DNA from: Winogradskyella arenosi
GTDB lineage: Bacteria; Bacteroidota; Bacteroidia; Flavobacteriales; Flavobacteriaceae
Length of the DNA stretch: 64,000 nt
Assembly (NCBI RefSeq): GCF_003337305.1
Contig: NZ_QPJO01000005.1
Coordinates: 248,001 to 312,000, forward strand
Reading direction: 5' to 3'
The notes under the pieces are model-generated. The model saw only the letters and a program-made list of their open reading frames with translations. It was not told the origin of the DNA and searched no databases. A program made the translations under genes and the position numbers. This document shows, in pieces, positions 44,528 to 54,923 of the stretch; the stretch's first letter is position 1; each line of letters opens with the position of its first letter.

Positions 44528-47107
44528 TTAAGCCGAATTACGACTCGCATTAATATTTCCGAATAAAGATCTAGTGACCATTTTTTCAAATATCTTAATT
44601 TGCTCTTCGTCTCGCACTTCTGCTTTCTCCAATTCTTGAATTTTCTTTAAAGCATATTGCTGTATTGTTAATAACGGTAGCACAATAGATTCGCGCATAG
44701 CAATTGATGCCTTACCTGAAGGCTCTTCTTGCATCAATTCCGTGTACCCTGTTAATTTCAGAATTAAACGTTTAGACGTCTCATATTCTTCATTAATAAG
44801 ATTCCAGAATTCTCCGTATTCTTCATCTTCAGACATATAACGTGTTAAATCAAAGAATGATTTAGACAAGGACATCATACTGTTTTCAATTAAAGTCTTA
44901 AAGAAGTTAGAGGTTTTAAACAGTTCTTGAACTTTATCAAACTCCCCAGCATCTTCATAATGCTTTAAAGCCGTACCCACACCAAAGAATCCAGGGACGT
45001 TTTGCTTTAATTGACTCCAAGACCCTACAAACGGAATCGCTCTTAGGTCTTCAAAAATTAAACCTTCAGACTTACCACGTTTAGATGGGCGACTTCCAAT
45101 ATTCGTTTTAGCATAGTACTTAAGCGTACTCATATGCTCTAAATACGAAATAAATTTAGGATGCGCTTTAAAGGCCGCATAAGCCTCATAACTACGCTCC
45201 GCCAAATCGGTCATTACCTTTCTGTTCTCTGGGTGCATGGTTAAATCGACCTCACTTAAACTATTATCAATACCAGAACTAATCAGTTGTTCTAAATTAT
45301 ACTGAGACGACTCTAAGGTTCCGAAATTAGAACTAATTGTTTGTCCCTGTATAGTTAACTGAACTTCTTTATCTTCAATTGTTGGTCCTAAAGAAGCATA
45401 GAAATTATGCGTTTTTCCACCACCACGAGCAGGAGGTCCACCACGTCCATCAAAGAATATAACTTTGATTCCGTTTTCTCTAGACACTTTTGTAAGATTT
45501 TCTTTTGCCTTAAAGATAGCCCAATTGGCCATTAAGTACCCACCATCTTTTGTTCCATCACTGAAACCAAGCATAATGGTTTGCTTATTACCACGAGCCT
45601 TAAGGTGTGCCGCATATTCTGGGTTGGCATATAATTCTGCCATTACCTTAGGTGCATTTTCTAAATCTGTAATCGTTTCAAAAAGCGGTCCTATATCTAC
45701 CGTTAAATCATCTTGAAATGCAACCAACTTTAACATAGCAAATAATTGCATCACATTTAAAGTGGTTTGGTTGTTACTAATAATATAACGGTTGGCTGCC
45801 GCTTCTCCATTCTGTTCTTGAATGGTTTTAATCGCTTTCATGGTTTCTAAGGCCATCAGGGTTTCTTCATCTTTTATAAGCGATAAATCTATTGAACCTT
45901 CAACTTTAGACAGAATTTCTATCTGTTCGTTTTCTGGTAAATCGTGATAATTCTTAGGAAAAATAGAACTTCCACTTTCAATAAGTGCATTCACCATATC
46001 GTTAAAGAATTGCGCATGTTTACGGCTATCTTGTCTGATATCTAAATTCGCAAAATGGAATCCAAAAAGATGAGTCTTGTTGATTAAGCTATTTAATTCA
46101 TCGGCATATAAAGACTGATGTTTCGCTCTCACAATACTTTTGATCGCTTTTAATTCTGAAACAAAAAAGTCTAGCGTTAAATCAGATGGTTTTTCAATAA
46201 CCAAATTATAGAGCTCTTGCTCTAAATGCGCCATACGCTCTTCAACACCTTGGAACGTCAGTTTTCTTTTTAATTCCCTGATGCTTCCGTAATAACTTTT
46301 TACAATGGAGTTCTTTAACCTATCTGCCACTTTTAAAGTGATCTCTGGAGTTACAAATGGGTTTCCATCTCGATCTCCACCAGGCCAAAACCCAACATTG
46401 ATAATACTATTATCTATGTGTTCGCCTTCAAAAATATTCTGCTGAATATAATCGTAAATATCTCCGAAAGATTTATAAAAGACATTCTGAAGGTACCATA
46501 TAAGACTGATTGCCTCATCATAAGGCGTAGGCTTTTTATGTTTAAAGAACGGTGTTTTACCAAGCTGCGCTAAGAGATCATTAATCTTAAGCAAATCGTT
46601 TTGACGAATGGCTTCTGTAAGGTCTGTAATAATCCCTAAAACCGACCCAGGATAAAACTGCGTAGGGTGCGCTGTTAAAACGATACGCACTTTAAATTCT
46701 TCTAAGTATTTTTTTAAGGTCTCTAGTTTATTATCTGCAGTAACCGTTTCCTTCAAACTTCTTAAGGTACCGATACCATCCATATTATTTACAATTGGAA
46801 ATGCAGCATCTTCAATAGCATCAAATAAAACGACCTGTCTTTCGATATACTGAATAAATCGAAACAACAAGTTAATCTGACTTTCTGAAGAACGTCGTGC
46901 TTGGTATTTATCAAAAAAAGTGTTTACAATCGTCGTAGGATCATCACGGTTTTCAAAGCCTTTATGGCAAGTTTCATGAAACAGAGGCAAGAGCGCGCCT
47001 GTTTTTGTCACTGTATCAAACGGCAATGTCATAAATATACTGTTGTAAATCTGATATTTAGACAAGACGTTCTGATTAAAACGTGTTAATTTTGGTTGTG
47101 TAGGCAT
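44528..47107 (-). CDS. ppc: Phosphoenolpyruvate carboxylase
   Basis: This 859-residue enzyme makes oxaloacetate from PEP and bicarbonate. The catalytic His motif VLTAHPTQFYPGSV (about 143-156), LGFSDGTKDGGYLMANW (about 514-530), and the glycine-rich loop FFDGRGGPPARGGGKTHNF (about 549-567) are visible; the last differs from the enterobacterial FHGRGGxxGRGG form, as in other Bacteroidota. It begins 12 bases after leuB, so it is co-transcribed with the leucine genes. This may link anaplerosis to amino-acid synthesis. The C-terminus (SLFGNINASRNSA) resembles the usual conserved TGxxAGxxNTG end only in position. Confidence 0.93.
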   Translation of the reverse strand: MPTQPKLTRFNQNVLSKYQIYNSIFMTLPFDTVTKTGALLPLFHETCHKGFENRDDPTTIVNTFFDKYQARRSSESQINLLFRFIQYIERQVVLFDAIEDAAFPIVNNMDGIGTLRSLKETVTADNKLETLKKYLEEFKVRIVLTAHPTQFYPGSVLGIITDLTEAIRQNDLLKINDLLAQLGKTPFFKHKKPTPYDEAISLIWYLQNVFYKSFGDIYDYIQQNIFEGEHIDNSIINVGFWPGGDRDGNPFVTPEITLKVADRLKNSIVKSYYGSIRELKRKLTFQGVEERMAHLEQELYNLVIEKPSDLTLDFFVSELKAIKSIVRAKHQSLYADELNSLINKTHLFGFHFANLDIRQDSRKHAQFFNDMVNALIESGSSIFPKNYHDLPENEQIEILSKVEGSIDLSLIKDEETLMALETMKAIKTIQEQNGEAAANRYIISNNQTTLNVMQLFAMLKLVAFQDDLTVDIGPLFETITDLENAPKVMAELYANPEYAAHLKARGNKQTIMLGFSDGTKDGGYLMANWAIFKAKENLTKVSRENGIKVIFFDGRGGPPARGGGKTHNFYASLGPTIEDKEVQLTIQGQTISSNFGTLESSQYNLEQLISSGIDNSLSEVDLTMHPENRKVMTDLAERSYEAYAAFKAHPKFISYLEHMSTLKYYAKTNIGSRPSKRGKSEGLIFEDLRAIPFVGSWSQLKQNVPGFFGVGTALKHYEDAGEFDKVQELFKTSNFFKTLIENSMMSLSKSFFDLTRYMSEDEEYGEFWNLINEEYETSKRLILKLTGYTELMQEEPSGKASIAMRESIVLPLLTIQQYALKKIQELEKAEVRDEEQIKIFEKMVTRSLFGNINASRNSA

Positions 47108-47119
47108 TTTCTTTTAAAA

Positions 47120-48238
47120 TTAAATTATTGTAGACTGCCCTAAATGAATGTTTTTGAAATTGAGATTGGAATCTTTTGGATGAAAAAGAAAATCTTCAAT
47201 AAAATCACCCACATTAGCAGTCGTTACTGTGTTTACTACCGAATTTATATCCGAAGTTGTGATGTTTAATTTTAATGATTTTTCTACAGCTAACCTAATT
47301 AATTCGGCTTCATTATGTAAATCGAAATGACTCAGTAACATAGCGGCCGATAAAATTGAAGCGATTGGGTTAGCAATTCCTTTATTCGCCGCTTGCGGAA
47401 AAGATCCGTGAATTGGCTCAAACATAGCGTACTTATCACCAACAGAAGCTGAGGCTAACAAGCCTATAGACCCACCAATAACACTAGCTTCATCACTAAT
47501 AATATCGCCAAACATATTCTCGGTTAAAATAACATCGAACTGTTTTGGGTTTAAAATCATTTGCATTGCCGCATTATCTACAAACAAGAAGTCTAAAGTG
47601 ACATCTGGATATTGCTCTGCGACCTCCTTAACAACTTTACGCCATAATCTAGAGGTTTCTAACACATTGGCTTTATCTACTAAGGTTACCTTATGGTTTC
47701 TATGCTCTGCAGCAACAAAAGCCAAATGCGCAACACGCTCAATTTCTTCACGCGAATACGCACAAAGATCTGACGCCGAGTTCCCATCTTTAGAAAGGGT
47801 TTTATCTCCAAAATAGATTCCTCCTGTTAATTCTCTATAGATAGAAATATCCGTCCCTTCAATAATATTTTTCTTTAAAGGCGACTTATCTAACAACGTG
47901 TTATAAGCTTTTACAGGTCTGATGTTAGCATACAATCCCAATTCCTTACGCAACTTAAGTAAGCCTTGTTCTGGACGTACTTTTGCTGAAGGGTTATTAT
48001 CGTACTTAGGATCGCCAATAGCTCCAAACAAAATAGCATCACTTTTTTTACATAATTCTAAAGTTTCTTCTGGCAAGGCGTCATTGTGCTTATCAATAGC
48101 AACTGCACCAACATCTGCCGTTGTAAATTTAAAATTATGATTAAATTCTGAAGCAATTGCTTTCAAAGCTTTTACAGCCTGATTTGTAACTTCTGGACCT
48201 ATACCATCTCCTGGTAAAACTGCTATATTTAATTTCAT
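47120..48238 (-). CDS. leuB: 3-isopropylmalate dehydrogenase
   Basis: This 372-residue NAD-dependent enzyme oxidises and decarboxylates 3-isopropylmalate. It shows AVLPGDGIGPEVTNQA (residues 6-21), the substrate-binding RPEQGLLKLRKELGLYANIRPV (about 93-114), SIYRELTGGIYFG (about 132-144), and the conserved NMFGDIISDEASVIGGSIGLL signature (about 240-260). Length is normal. It follows leuD by 9 bases and precedes ppc by 12. Confidence 0.96.
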   Translation of the reverse strand: MKLNIAVLPGDGIGPEVTNQAVKALKAIASEFNHNFKFTTADVGAVAIDKHNDALPEETLELCKKSDAILFGAIGDPKYDNNPSAKVRPEQGLLKLRKELGLYANIRPVKAYNTLLDKSPLKKNIIEGTDISIYRELTGGIYFGDKTLSKDGNSASDLCAYSREEIERVAHLAFVAAEHRNHKVTLVDKANVLETSRLWRKVVKEVAEQYPDVTLDFLFVDNAAMQMILNPKQFDVILTENMFGDIISDEASVIGGSIGLLASASVGDKYAMFEPIHGSFPQAANKGIANPIASILSAAMLLSHFDLHNEAELIRLAVEKSLKLNITTSDINSVVNTVTTANVGDFIEDFLFHPKDSNLNFKNIHLGQSTII

Positions 48239-48247
48239 TTTTATAGA

Positions 48248-48838
48248 CTAATATATTTTTTGAGCTTCAAAAGCTTCAATTAATTCTTTATTATTCACAA
48301 GATAGTCAATATCATCATAACCATTGATCATACAGGTCTTTTTATAGGCGTCAATTTCGAAATTTTCTGATAAATCCGAATCTTTCACCGAAATGGTTTG
48401 CTTTTCAAGGTTGACAATCAACTCCGTTTCAGGATTAGACCCAATTAATTGAAGAATGTCACTTAAAAATTTTTCGGACACCTGCACAGGCAACAAACCG
48501 TTGTTTAAGGCATTCCCTTTAAAAATATCTGCAAAAAAGCTAGACACCACAACTTTGAATCCGAAATCGGTAATGGCCCAAGCGGCATGTTCCCTACTTG
48601 ATCCACACCCAAAATTATCTCCGGCAACTAAGATTTTTCCTGAATACCGAGCGTCGTTCAATACAAAATCTGTATTTACGGTACCATCTTTATGATACCT
48701 CCAGTCTCTAAATAAATTATCTCCAAATCCTTTTCTATCGGTCGCTTTTAAAAAACGTGCCGGTATAATTTGATCTGTATCCACATTTTCTATCTGTAAT
48801 GGAATAGCTTTAGATTGTAAGGTTGTAAATTTTTCCAT
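48248..48838 (-). CDS. leuD: 3-isopropylmalate dehydratase small subunit
   Basis: This 196-residue subunit carries the swivelling domain that completes the isomerase active site. It has [13 protein letters not shown] (about 19-31), the serine-containing [17 protein letters not shown] (about 73-89), and [16 protein letters not shown] (about 102-117). Its start ATG shares one base with the TAA of leuC (TAATG), so translation is coupled. Length and order are standard. Confidence 0.96.
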   Translation of the reverse strand: MEKFTTLQSKAIPLQIENVDTDQIIPARFLKATDRKGFGDNLFRDWRYHKDGTVNTDFVLNDARYSGKILVAGDNFGCGSSREHAAWAITDFGFKVVVSSFFADIFKGNALNNGLLPVQVSEKFLSDILQLIGSNPETELIVNLEKQTISVKDSDLSENFEIDAYKKTCMINGYDDIDYLVNNKELIEAFEAQKIY

Positions 48839-50220
48839 TAATTTAAATGCTTTGTTATATCAATAATTTTTCCTTCTACAGCCGTTGCTGCAGCGACTAA
48901 AGGACTGGCTAAAATTGTACGAGACCCTTGCCCTTGACGTCCTTCAAAATTTCTATTAGAGGTTGAAACACAATATTCGCCTTGCGGAATCTTATCGTCA
49001 TTCATCGCTAAGCATGCAGAACAACCTGGCTGACGCAGCTCAAATCCGGCTTCATCAAAAATTGTTTTTAAGCCTTCTTCTATTATTTGATGCTCTACCT
49101 GTTTACTTCCAGGAACTAACCAAGCCGTAACATTATCGGCCTTTTTCTTGCCTTTAATATATTGGGCTGCCACTCTAAAATCTTCAATTCTAGAATTGGT
49201 ACAACTCCCGATAAACACATAATTAATAGGCTTATCTACTAAACGTTCTCCCGCTTTAAAATCCATATAAGCTAAAGACTTTTTAAAGGATGGGTTCTCA
49301 TCCTCAGGGATAGCTTCAGAAATTTTAATTCCCATTCCTGGGTTTGTCCCATAGGTAATCATAGGCTCAATATCTTCAGCATCAAAACTATATTCCTTAT
49401 CAAAAGAGGCATCAGCATCGGTTGGCAAGGTTTTCCAATAGGCTACTTTTTTATCAAAAGCCTCTCCTTCGGGCGCAAATTTTCGACCTTTAATATAATT
49501 GAAAGTCGTATCGTCAGGTGCAATCATCCCCCCTCGAGCTCCCATTTCAATACTCATATTACAGACAGTCATACGACCTTCCATACTCATCTCTTCAAAG
49601 ACATTTCCGGCGTATTCACAAAAATATCCGGTCCCTGAATTGGTTCCTAGTTTTGAAATTATATATAGGATGACGTCTTTAGGTAAAACGCCTTTTTTTA
49701 ATTTACCATTTACGGTAACTCTTAAGCTCTTAGGTTTGGTAAGCAATAAACATTGACTTGCAAAAACTTGCGCCACTTGGCTGGTTCCTATACCAAAAGC
49801 AATGGCCCCAAACGCACCATGGGTTGACGTGTGACTATCGCCGCAGACCATGGTTAATCCCGGTTGAGTCACCCCTAGCTCAGGAGCCATCACATGCACA
49901 ATACCGTTGTATTTATGTCCTAGTTGGTATAATGTGATATTATTTTTTTTACAATTTTCTGATAACTGCTCTAACTGCTTTCTAGAAAGGGCATCTTTAA
50001 CAGGCTTATCTTGATTTAAAGTTGGCGTGTTATGATCTGCCGTAGCAACAATTTGGTTAGGCCTAAATATAGGAATTCCGCGTTCCTCCAATTCATTGAA
50101 AGCCTGCGGACTTGTTACCTCATGTATTAAGTGTTTATCGATATATAGAATCTGTGGCCCGTTATCTATGGCATCTACCACGTGTGCATCCCAAACTTTA
50201 TCAAATAGTGTTTTTCCCAT
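48838..50220 (-). CDS. leuC: 3-isopropylmalate dehydratase large subunit
   Basis: This 460-residue aconitase-family subunit isomerises 2- to 3-isopropylmalate. [4Fe-4S] cysteines are in [14 protein letters not shown] (about 339-352) and GCSACLAMN (about 402-410). [25 protein letters not shown] (about 127-151) is the conserved substrate/cluster region. Length is normal. It begins 3 bases after leuA and runs into leuD with a one-base overlap, all in one operon. Confidence 0.97.
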   Translation of the reverse strand: MGKTLFDKVWDAHVVDAIDNGPQILYIDKHLIHEVTSPQAFNELEERGIPIFRPNQIVATADHNTPTLNQDKPVKDALSRKQLEQLSENCKKNNITLYQLGHKYNGIVHVMAPELGVTQPGLTMVCGDSHTSTHGAFGAIAFGIGTSQVAQVFASQCLLLTKPKSLRVTVNGKLKKGVLPKDVILYIISKLGTNSGTGYFCEYAGNVFEEMSMEGRMTVCNMSIEMGARGGMIAPDDTTFNYIKGRKFAPEGEAFDKKVAYWKTLPTDADASFDKEYSFDAEDIEPMITYGTNPGMGIKISEAIPEDENPSFKKSLAYMDFKAGERLVDKPINYVFIGSCTNSRIEDFRVAAQYIKGKKKADNVTAWLVPGSKQVEHQIIEEGLKTIFDEAGFELRQPGCSACLAMNDDKIPQGEYCVSTSNRNFEGRQGQGSRTILASPLVAAATAVEGKIIDITKHLN

Positions 50221-50223
50221 AAA

Positions 50224-51399
50224 TTAAGCTGAAATTATTTGTTGATAGACATTACTTGTCTCGATAATTTGATGTATATCATTATCATTGATTTCTTTTT
50301 TACGATCGGCAAAGCTTAAAAAATTAGAATAAACGTCATCTAATTGCAACTTCGTAAGCTCATACCCTACATTCTTTGCTCTATAGGCCAAGGCCGCTCT
50401 ACCGCTTCGTGCTGTAAGCACAATGGCAGACTCTGTAACCCCAACATCCGCTGGATTTATAATTTCATAGGTCTCCCTATTTTTAATTACACCATCTTGA
50501 TGAATTCCAGAACTATGCGCAAAAGCATTAGCGCCCACAATAGCTTTATTGGGTTGAGTGTAAATCCCCATACTCTCACTCACCAATTGGCTCGTCCCAT
50601 AAAGCATAGAGGTATTAATATTAGTTTCTAAATTAAGGTATGGATGCTGTTTTAACACCATTACAACTTCCTCTAAAGCAGTATTACCAGCACGCTCACC
50701 AATACCATTAATAGTGCACTCTATTTGACGCGCGCCACTAATGACACCTTCAATAGAATTTGCAGTCGCCAAACCTAAATCGTTATGGCAGTGGCAAGAT
50801 AATATGGCTTTTTCAATTCCCTTTACATTTTCCTTAAGGTATTTTATTTTAGCACCATACTCACTTGGCAAACAGTACCCTGTAGTATCAGGAATATTTA
50901 AAACGGTAGCTCCGGCTTTAATTGCCGCTTCACAAACCCGAGCGAGATACTCATTGTCGGTCCTCCCAGCATCTTCAGCATAGAACTCAACATCCTCTAC
51001 AAAAGACTTTGCATATTGTACAGCTTTAAAAGCACGCTCAATAATCGCCTCTTTATTCGACTTAAATTTATGTTTTATATGTAAATCTGAGGTTCCAATC
51101 CCAGTATGAATTCTTGCAGTCTTTGCCTTTCTTAAAGATTCAGCAGCCACTTTTATATCGTTCTCAACAGCACGTGTTAATCCACAAACAGTAGCATTTT
51201 TTACAATCTTAGAAATGGCTTCTACAGACTTAAAATCTCCAGGACTAGATACAGGGAATCCAGCCTCAATGACATCTACTCCCAACAGATCTAATCGCTC
51301 TGCAATTATGACCTTTTGTTCTGAATTAAGCTTACAACCAGGGACTTGTTCCCCATCTCGCAAGGTAGTATCGAATATTTGAATACGGTTATTAGACAT
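50224..51399 (-). CDS. leuA: 2-isopropylmalate synthase, short form
   Basis: This 391-residue enzyme condenses acetyl-CoA with 2-oxoisovalerate, the first committed step to leucine. The catalytic TIM barrel is complete: [13 protein letters not shown] (residues 9-21), [13 protein letters not shown] metal-binding HxH (about 204-216), and [17 protein letters not shown] (about 233-249). A subdomain-like region with [11 protein letters not shown] (about 292-302) follows. The about 130-residue C-terminal LeuA allosteric dimer domain is absent; E. coli LeuA has about 520 residues. Leucine feedback may therefore be missing or act elsewhere. An alternative is a related homocitrate or re-citrate synthase, but leuCDB downstream makes LeuA secure. 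Confidence 0.93.
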   Translation of the reverse strand: MSNNRIQIFDTTLRDGEQVPGCKLNSEQKVIIAERLDLLGVDVIEAGFPVSSPGDFKSVEAISKIVKNATVCGLTRAVENDIKVAAESLRKAKTARIHTGIGTSDLHIKHKFKSNKEAIIERAFKAVQYAKSFVEDVEFYAEDAGRTDNEYLARVCEAAIKAGATVLNIPDTTGYCLPSEYGAKIKYLKENVKGIEKAILSCHCHNDLGLATANSIEGVISGARQIECTINGIGERAGNTALEEVVMVLKQHPYLNLETNINTSMLYGTSQLVSESMGIYTQPNKAIVGANAFAHSSGIHQDGVIKNRETYEIINPADVGVTESAIVLTARSGRAALAYRAKNVGYELTKLQLDDVYSNFLSFADRKKEINDNDIHQIIETSNVYQQIISA

Positions 51400-51538
51400 T
51401 TATCAAAATATATTTATAGTATTGTCTTACGAATATATAGATTGAGTTTGCCTTTAAATACCGATCTTAGTGCAACTTTACGATGTTCAGTTTAAAAAAA
51501 ATATCATAAATAGCTGATTTACAGTATTATAAACCATT

Positions 51539-53098
51539 TTGCAATTGATAACTAAAGACCAAAAAGATAATTTATTCTCATTAGTTAAGTCCTTAACTAA
51601 ATCTGAAAAGCGTCAGTTTAAACTGTACGTGGGTCGTCTTGGAGTGAATTCGGACTCCAAATTTTTAAATTTATTTAATTTCTTAGACAAGGCGAAGGCT
51701 TATAATGAAAGTGCCATTTTAAAGAGTGGCATTGTAAAAAAGCAGCAACTCGCCAATGTAAAATCGCATTTATACAAGCAAATCCTAATCAGCTTAAAAC
51801 TGAGCCCTTCGCATCAAAATGTAAGATTACAGATTAGAGAGCAACTCGATTTTGCTTCTATTTTATACCATAAAGGCCTTTACAAGCAAAGCCTTAAAAT
51901 TTTAGATAAAGCGAAAGAGTTGGCCATTGTTAATGAGGAAAAGAATTCGGCTTTTGAAATTGTAGAGCTTGAAAAAGTTATCGAATCCCAATACATTACT
52001 AGAAGTATCAGCACACGCGCCGATGAACTCGCCGTACAAGCTAAAGAACTGAGCACCCTTAATGTTATTGCCAGTAAACTCTCTAACTTATCGCTTCAAC
52101 TGTATAGTAATATTCTTAAAACAGGCTATGTAAAAAACGAAGATGAAGCCACCATGGTAATCAATTACTTTAACAAGCAGCTTCCTAAAGTTAATGTTGA
52201 AGATTTAGGTTTTCGTGAAAAATTATGGCTTTATAAAGCCAATTTATGGCAGAGTTTTTTACTTCAAGATTTTCTGAATTGTTTTAAATACGCTTTAAAA
52301 TGGGTGGATTTATTTTATCAGAATCCAAGTATGATTAACCTTAACCCAGTATTTTTCTTAAAAGGAAATAACTACCTCCTTGAGGCACTTGTATTCATTG
52401 GAAATAAAAATAAATTCTTAGAAAAATTCACCGAATTTGAGACTACAGTGCAGCATCCTAATTTTCCTCAAGATGAAAATGTAGCAAGCTTAGTTTTTCT
52501 TTACACCAATTTTCATCGTATTAATAAACATTTTATTGACGGTAGTTTTGAAGAAGGTTTAAGTCTTATCCCAGCCATTGAAAAAGACCTTATTCCTTTT
52601 GGTGAAAAAATTGACCAGCACCATAAAATGATCTTTTACTATAAGTTTGCCAGTCTTCATTTTGGTGCCGGAAACAATAAAGCCTGTATTAAATATCTGG
52701 ATAAAATTATTTCGAACAAATCGCTCTCCATGCGCGAAGACCTCTTGTGTTTTTCTAGGGTCCTAAATCTTGTTGCACATTACGAAGCCGGATTAGACTA
52801 CCACTTAGAAACGTTATTACGAAGCACTTATAAATTTTTAATTAAGATGAATGACCTCCATGAGGTACAAAAGGAAATGATTAAATTTATTAGAGGCTTA
52901 CAAGACATTTACCCCCACGATCTTAAAGATGCCTTTAGAGCCTTACACAAAACATTAAAGACGTTTGAAGACCATCCTTACGAGCGTCGCGCCTTCTTAT
53001 ATCTCGATATTATTTCTTGGTTGGAGAGCAAAATAGAGAATAAGCCTGTAGCTGAAATTATTAGAATTAAATATTTAGCAAAAAACAATCTCTTTTAA
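51539..53098 (+). CDS. Conserved-looking helical protein of unknown function
   Basis: I do not recognise this 519-residue protein. It is predicted to be almost entirely alpha-helical, with segments such as LYHKGLYKQSLKILDKAKELAIV that look like TPR or TPR-like helical hairpins. It has no signal peptide or membrane helix, so it is likely cytoplasmic. The start is TTG at 51539 (an in-frame stop lies 9 bases upstream); a second TTG follows 6 bases later. The gene is divergent from leuA across a 139-bp gap that must hold both promoters. It ends with about 370 bases before metY. A protein-interaction role is possible, but no function can be assigned. Confidence 0.8.
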   Translation: MQLITKDQKDNLFSLVKSLTKSEKRQFKLYVGRLGVNSDSKFLNLFNFLDKAKAYNESAILKSGIVKKQQLANVKSHLYKQILISLKLSPSHQNVRLQIREQLDFASILYHKGLYKQSLKILDKAKELAIVNEEKNSAFEIVELEKVIESQYITRSISTRADELAVQAKELSTLNVIASKLSNLSLQLYSNILKTGYVKNEDEATMVINYFNKQLPKVNVEDLGFREKLWLYKANLWQSFLLQDFLNCFKYALKWVDLFYQNPSMINLNPVFFLKGNNYLLEALVFIGNKNKFLEKFTEFETTVQHPNFPQDENVASLVFLYTNFHRINKHFIDGSFEEGLSLIPAIEKDLIPFGEKIDQHHKMIFYYKFASLHFGAGNNKACIKYLDKIISNKSLSMREDLLCFSRVLNLVAHYEAGLDYHLETLLRSTYKFLIKMNDLHEVQKEMIKFIRGLQDIYPHDLKDAFRALHKTLKTFEDHPYERRAFLYLDIISWLESKIENKPVAEIIRIKYLAKNNLF

Positions 53099-53136
53099 TG
53101 AGATTTCCATAAAAACATCACAAATTCTATAATTAA

Positions 53137-53169
53137 TTTGGATTTCTAAATTTTGTGTTGCAATATTTG
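53137..53169 (+). promoter_or_regulatory. Candidate promoter of the met transcript
   Basis: TTTG (53137-53140) lies 21 bases before AATATTTG (53162-53169), which is 7 of 8 to the Bacteroidota -7 box. It would start transcription about 20 bases before the SAM riboswitch. The same box is used before the ilv leader. Confidence 0.5.
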
Positions 53170-53196
53170 TATTCACAAAGTTCAAACACTTACTGA

Positions 53197-53322
53197 AATG
53201 TTATCAAGAAAGGTGGAGGGAATGACCCTATGAAGCCTTAGCAACCCTTAGATTTACTAAGAAGGTGCTAAATTCTACTTAATTTTTAAATTCATTAATT
53301 TAAGAATTGGATAGATAACTCA
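53197..53322 (+). ncRNA. SAM-I (S-box) riboswitch
   Basis: The core reads TTATCAAGAAAGGTGGAGGG, then AATGACCCTATGAAGCC and AGCAACC, and later AAGGTGCTAAATTCTAC. These match the S-box consensus (AUCAAGAGAGG-UGGAGGGA-CUGGCCC-AUGAA-CC-GGCAACC; AAGGUGCUAAUUCC). P1 is closed by GTTATC (53200-53205) with GATAAC (53314-53319). It lies about 145 bases before metY and should lower expression when S-adenosylmethionine is abundant. A possible hairpin (GCTTCA 53380-53385 with TGAAGC 53412-53417) follows, but I see no strong T-tract, so control could be transcriptional or translational. Confidence 0.95.
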
Positions 53323-53465
53323 AGACTAATTACTCATCTGTAGTTAGCATTTTCTTTATAATATTTTTCTATTAAGTTCGCTTCACGCTTCGATTCCATT
53401 CGAAATTTATTTGAAGCTTATTTGGCTTTTGGTTTAATCTTTTATTAACTCAAAAACTTAGAAAA

Positions 53466-54764
53466 ATGAGTACACAAAAATTCGCAACCCAAGCGTTGCA
53501 CGTAGGACACGACGCTAGTCAAACTTCAGGAACTAGAGCAGTTCCAATTTACCAAACCTCATCGTATGTATTTAAGGATTCTGACGAGGCCGCAGGGCGC
53601 TTTAACCTATCAGTTCCGGGTTACATTTACACCCGTTTAAACAATCCTACCAACGACATTTTAGAGCAGCGTTTAGCCGCTTTAGAAGGCGGTATTGCTG
53701 CAGTGGTCACCGCATCAGGAACCTCAGCGATTTCCACAACATTACTCACATTATTAAGAGCAGGAGATCATATCGTAGCATCGAGTAGTTTATATGGAGG
53801 CACCTATAATTTATTAAGTGTAACCTTACCAAGACACGGTATTACGACCACTTTTGTAGACCCTTCAGATCCGGAAGCTTTTAAAGCAGCAACCCAAGAA
53901 AATACAAGAGCCTTTTTTGTAGAATCTTTAGGAAATCCTAAATTAGACGTTCTCGATTTAGAGGCCATTTCAAAGCAAGCCAAAGCCTTTAAAGTTCCGC
54001 TTATCGTTGATAATACGGTAGCAACGCCTTACCTCTTAAGACCTATTGAGCATGGAGCTAATATTGTTATTCACTCCTTAACCAAATATATTACCGGAAA
54101 CGGCACCTCATTAGGGGGCGTTATTATAGATGCAGGAACTTTTGATTGGACCAATGGAAAATTCCCGGAATTTACAGAACCTTCTGCCGGCTATCATGGT
54201 TTAGTCTATAGTGAAGCTATTGGCGCCGCTGCTTTTATTGCAAAAATTAGAGTGGAAGGTCTACGTGATTATGGTGGTGCACTAAGTCCATTTAATGCAT
54301 TTCAAATTATACAAGGTCTTGAAACTTTAGAACTTCGTATTCAGAAACACAGCCAAAATGCCTTAGAACTTGCGCAATGGTTAGAAACACAGCCTGAAGT
54401 GACTTGGGTAAATTACCCAGGTTTAAAATCGAGCAAATACAATGACCTAGCACAAAAATACCTCCCTAAAGGTCAAAGTGGCGTGGTTACTTTTGGAGTA
54501 GAAGGTGGTTATGAAGCGGCAAAAACCATTGCAGATACCACTAAGTTATTCTCGTTACTAGCTAATATTGGCGATACAAAATCGTTAATTATTCACCCTG
54601 CAAGTACCACACACCAACAACTTGATGATGCGGCACAAAATGCTACGGGAGTAACAAAAGATCTTATTCGTTTATCGGTAGGTATTGAAGCCATTGAAGA
54701 TTTAAAAGACGATTTAAAAGAAGCCTTTACAGCTGTAAAACAAAAGCTATCACTTCAAGATTAA
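53466..54764 (+). CDS. metY: O-acetylhomoserine sulfhydrylase
   Basis: This 432-residue PLP enzyme of the Cys/Met metabolism family makes homocysteine from O-acetylhomoserine and sulfide. The N-terminus shows GTRAVPIYQTSSYVF, then YTRLNNPTNDILEQRLAALEGG (about 56-77), and the PLP-Lys motif HSLTKYITGNGTSLGG (about 201-216). The longer length (about 430) is typical of MetY rather than the about 390-residue MetB/MetC. It lies under a SAM-I riboswitch and before metX, forming the direct-sulfhydrylation route to methionine. Confidence 0.95.
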   Translation: MSTQKFATQALHVGHDASQTSGTRAVPIYQTSSYVFKDSDEAAGRFNLSVPGYIYTRLNNPTNDILEQRLAALEGGIAAVVTASGTSAISTTLLTLLRAGDHIVASSSLYGGTYNLLSVTLPRHGITTTFVDPSDPEAFKAATQENTRAFFVESLGNPKLDVLDLEAISKQAKAFKVPLIVDNTVATPYLLRPIEHGANIVIHSLTKYITGNGTSLGGVIIDAGTFDWTNGKFPEFTEPSAGYHGLVYSEAIGAAAFIAKIRVEGLRDYGGALSPFNAFQIIQGLETLELRIQKHSQNALELAQWLETQPEVTWVNYPGLKSSKYNDLAQKYLPKGQSGVVTFGVEGGYEAAKTIADTTKLFSLLANIGDTKSLIIHPASTTHQQLDDAAQNATGVTKDLIRLSVGIEAIEDLKDDLKEAFTAVKQKLSLQD

Positions 54765-54787
54765 ATTTAGACCCTCAATTTAAATTC

Positions 54788-54874
54788 TAAAAGTTTTCAA
54801 ACTGCTAATAAGCTTAAAAACATCCATGCTATATAATGATGCTTTAAGACCTTAGCACAGTTTGAAAACTTTTA
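54788..54874 (+). repeat. Long 87-nt hairpin between metY and metX
   Basis: Outer arms 54788-54804 and 54858-54874 are perfect 17-bp complements (TAAAAGTTTTCAAACTG). The inside also pairs imperfectly: CTAA/TTAG, CTTAAA/TTTAAG and CATC/GATG. Flanks show no clear target-site duplication. It might be an mRNA processing or stability element setting the metY:metX ratio, or a miniature palindromic element. Confidence 0.75.
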
Positions 54875-54923
54875 ATCAGGATTACTTAAGACACTTAGGC
54901 TTATCTCTTAGCACAATACAAAC

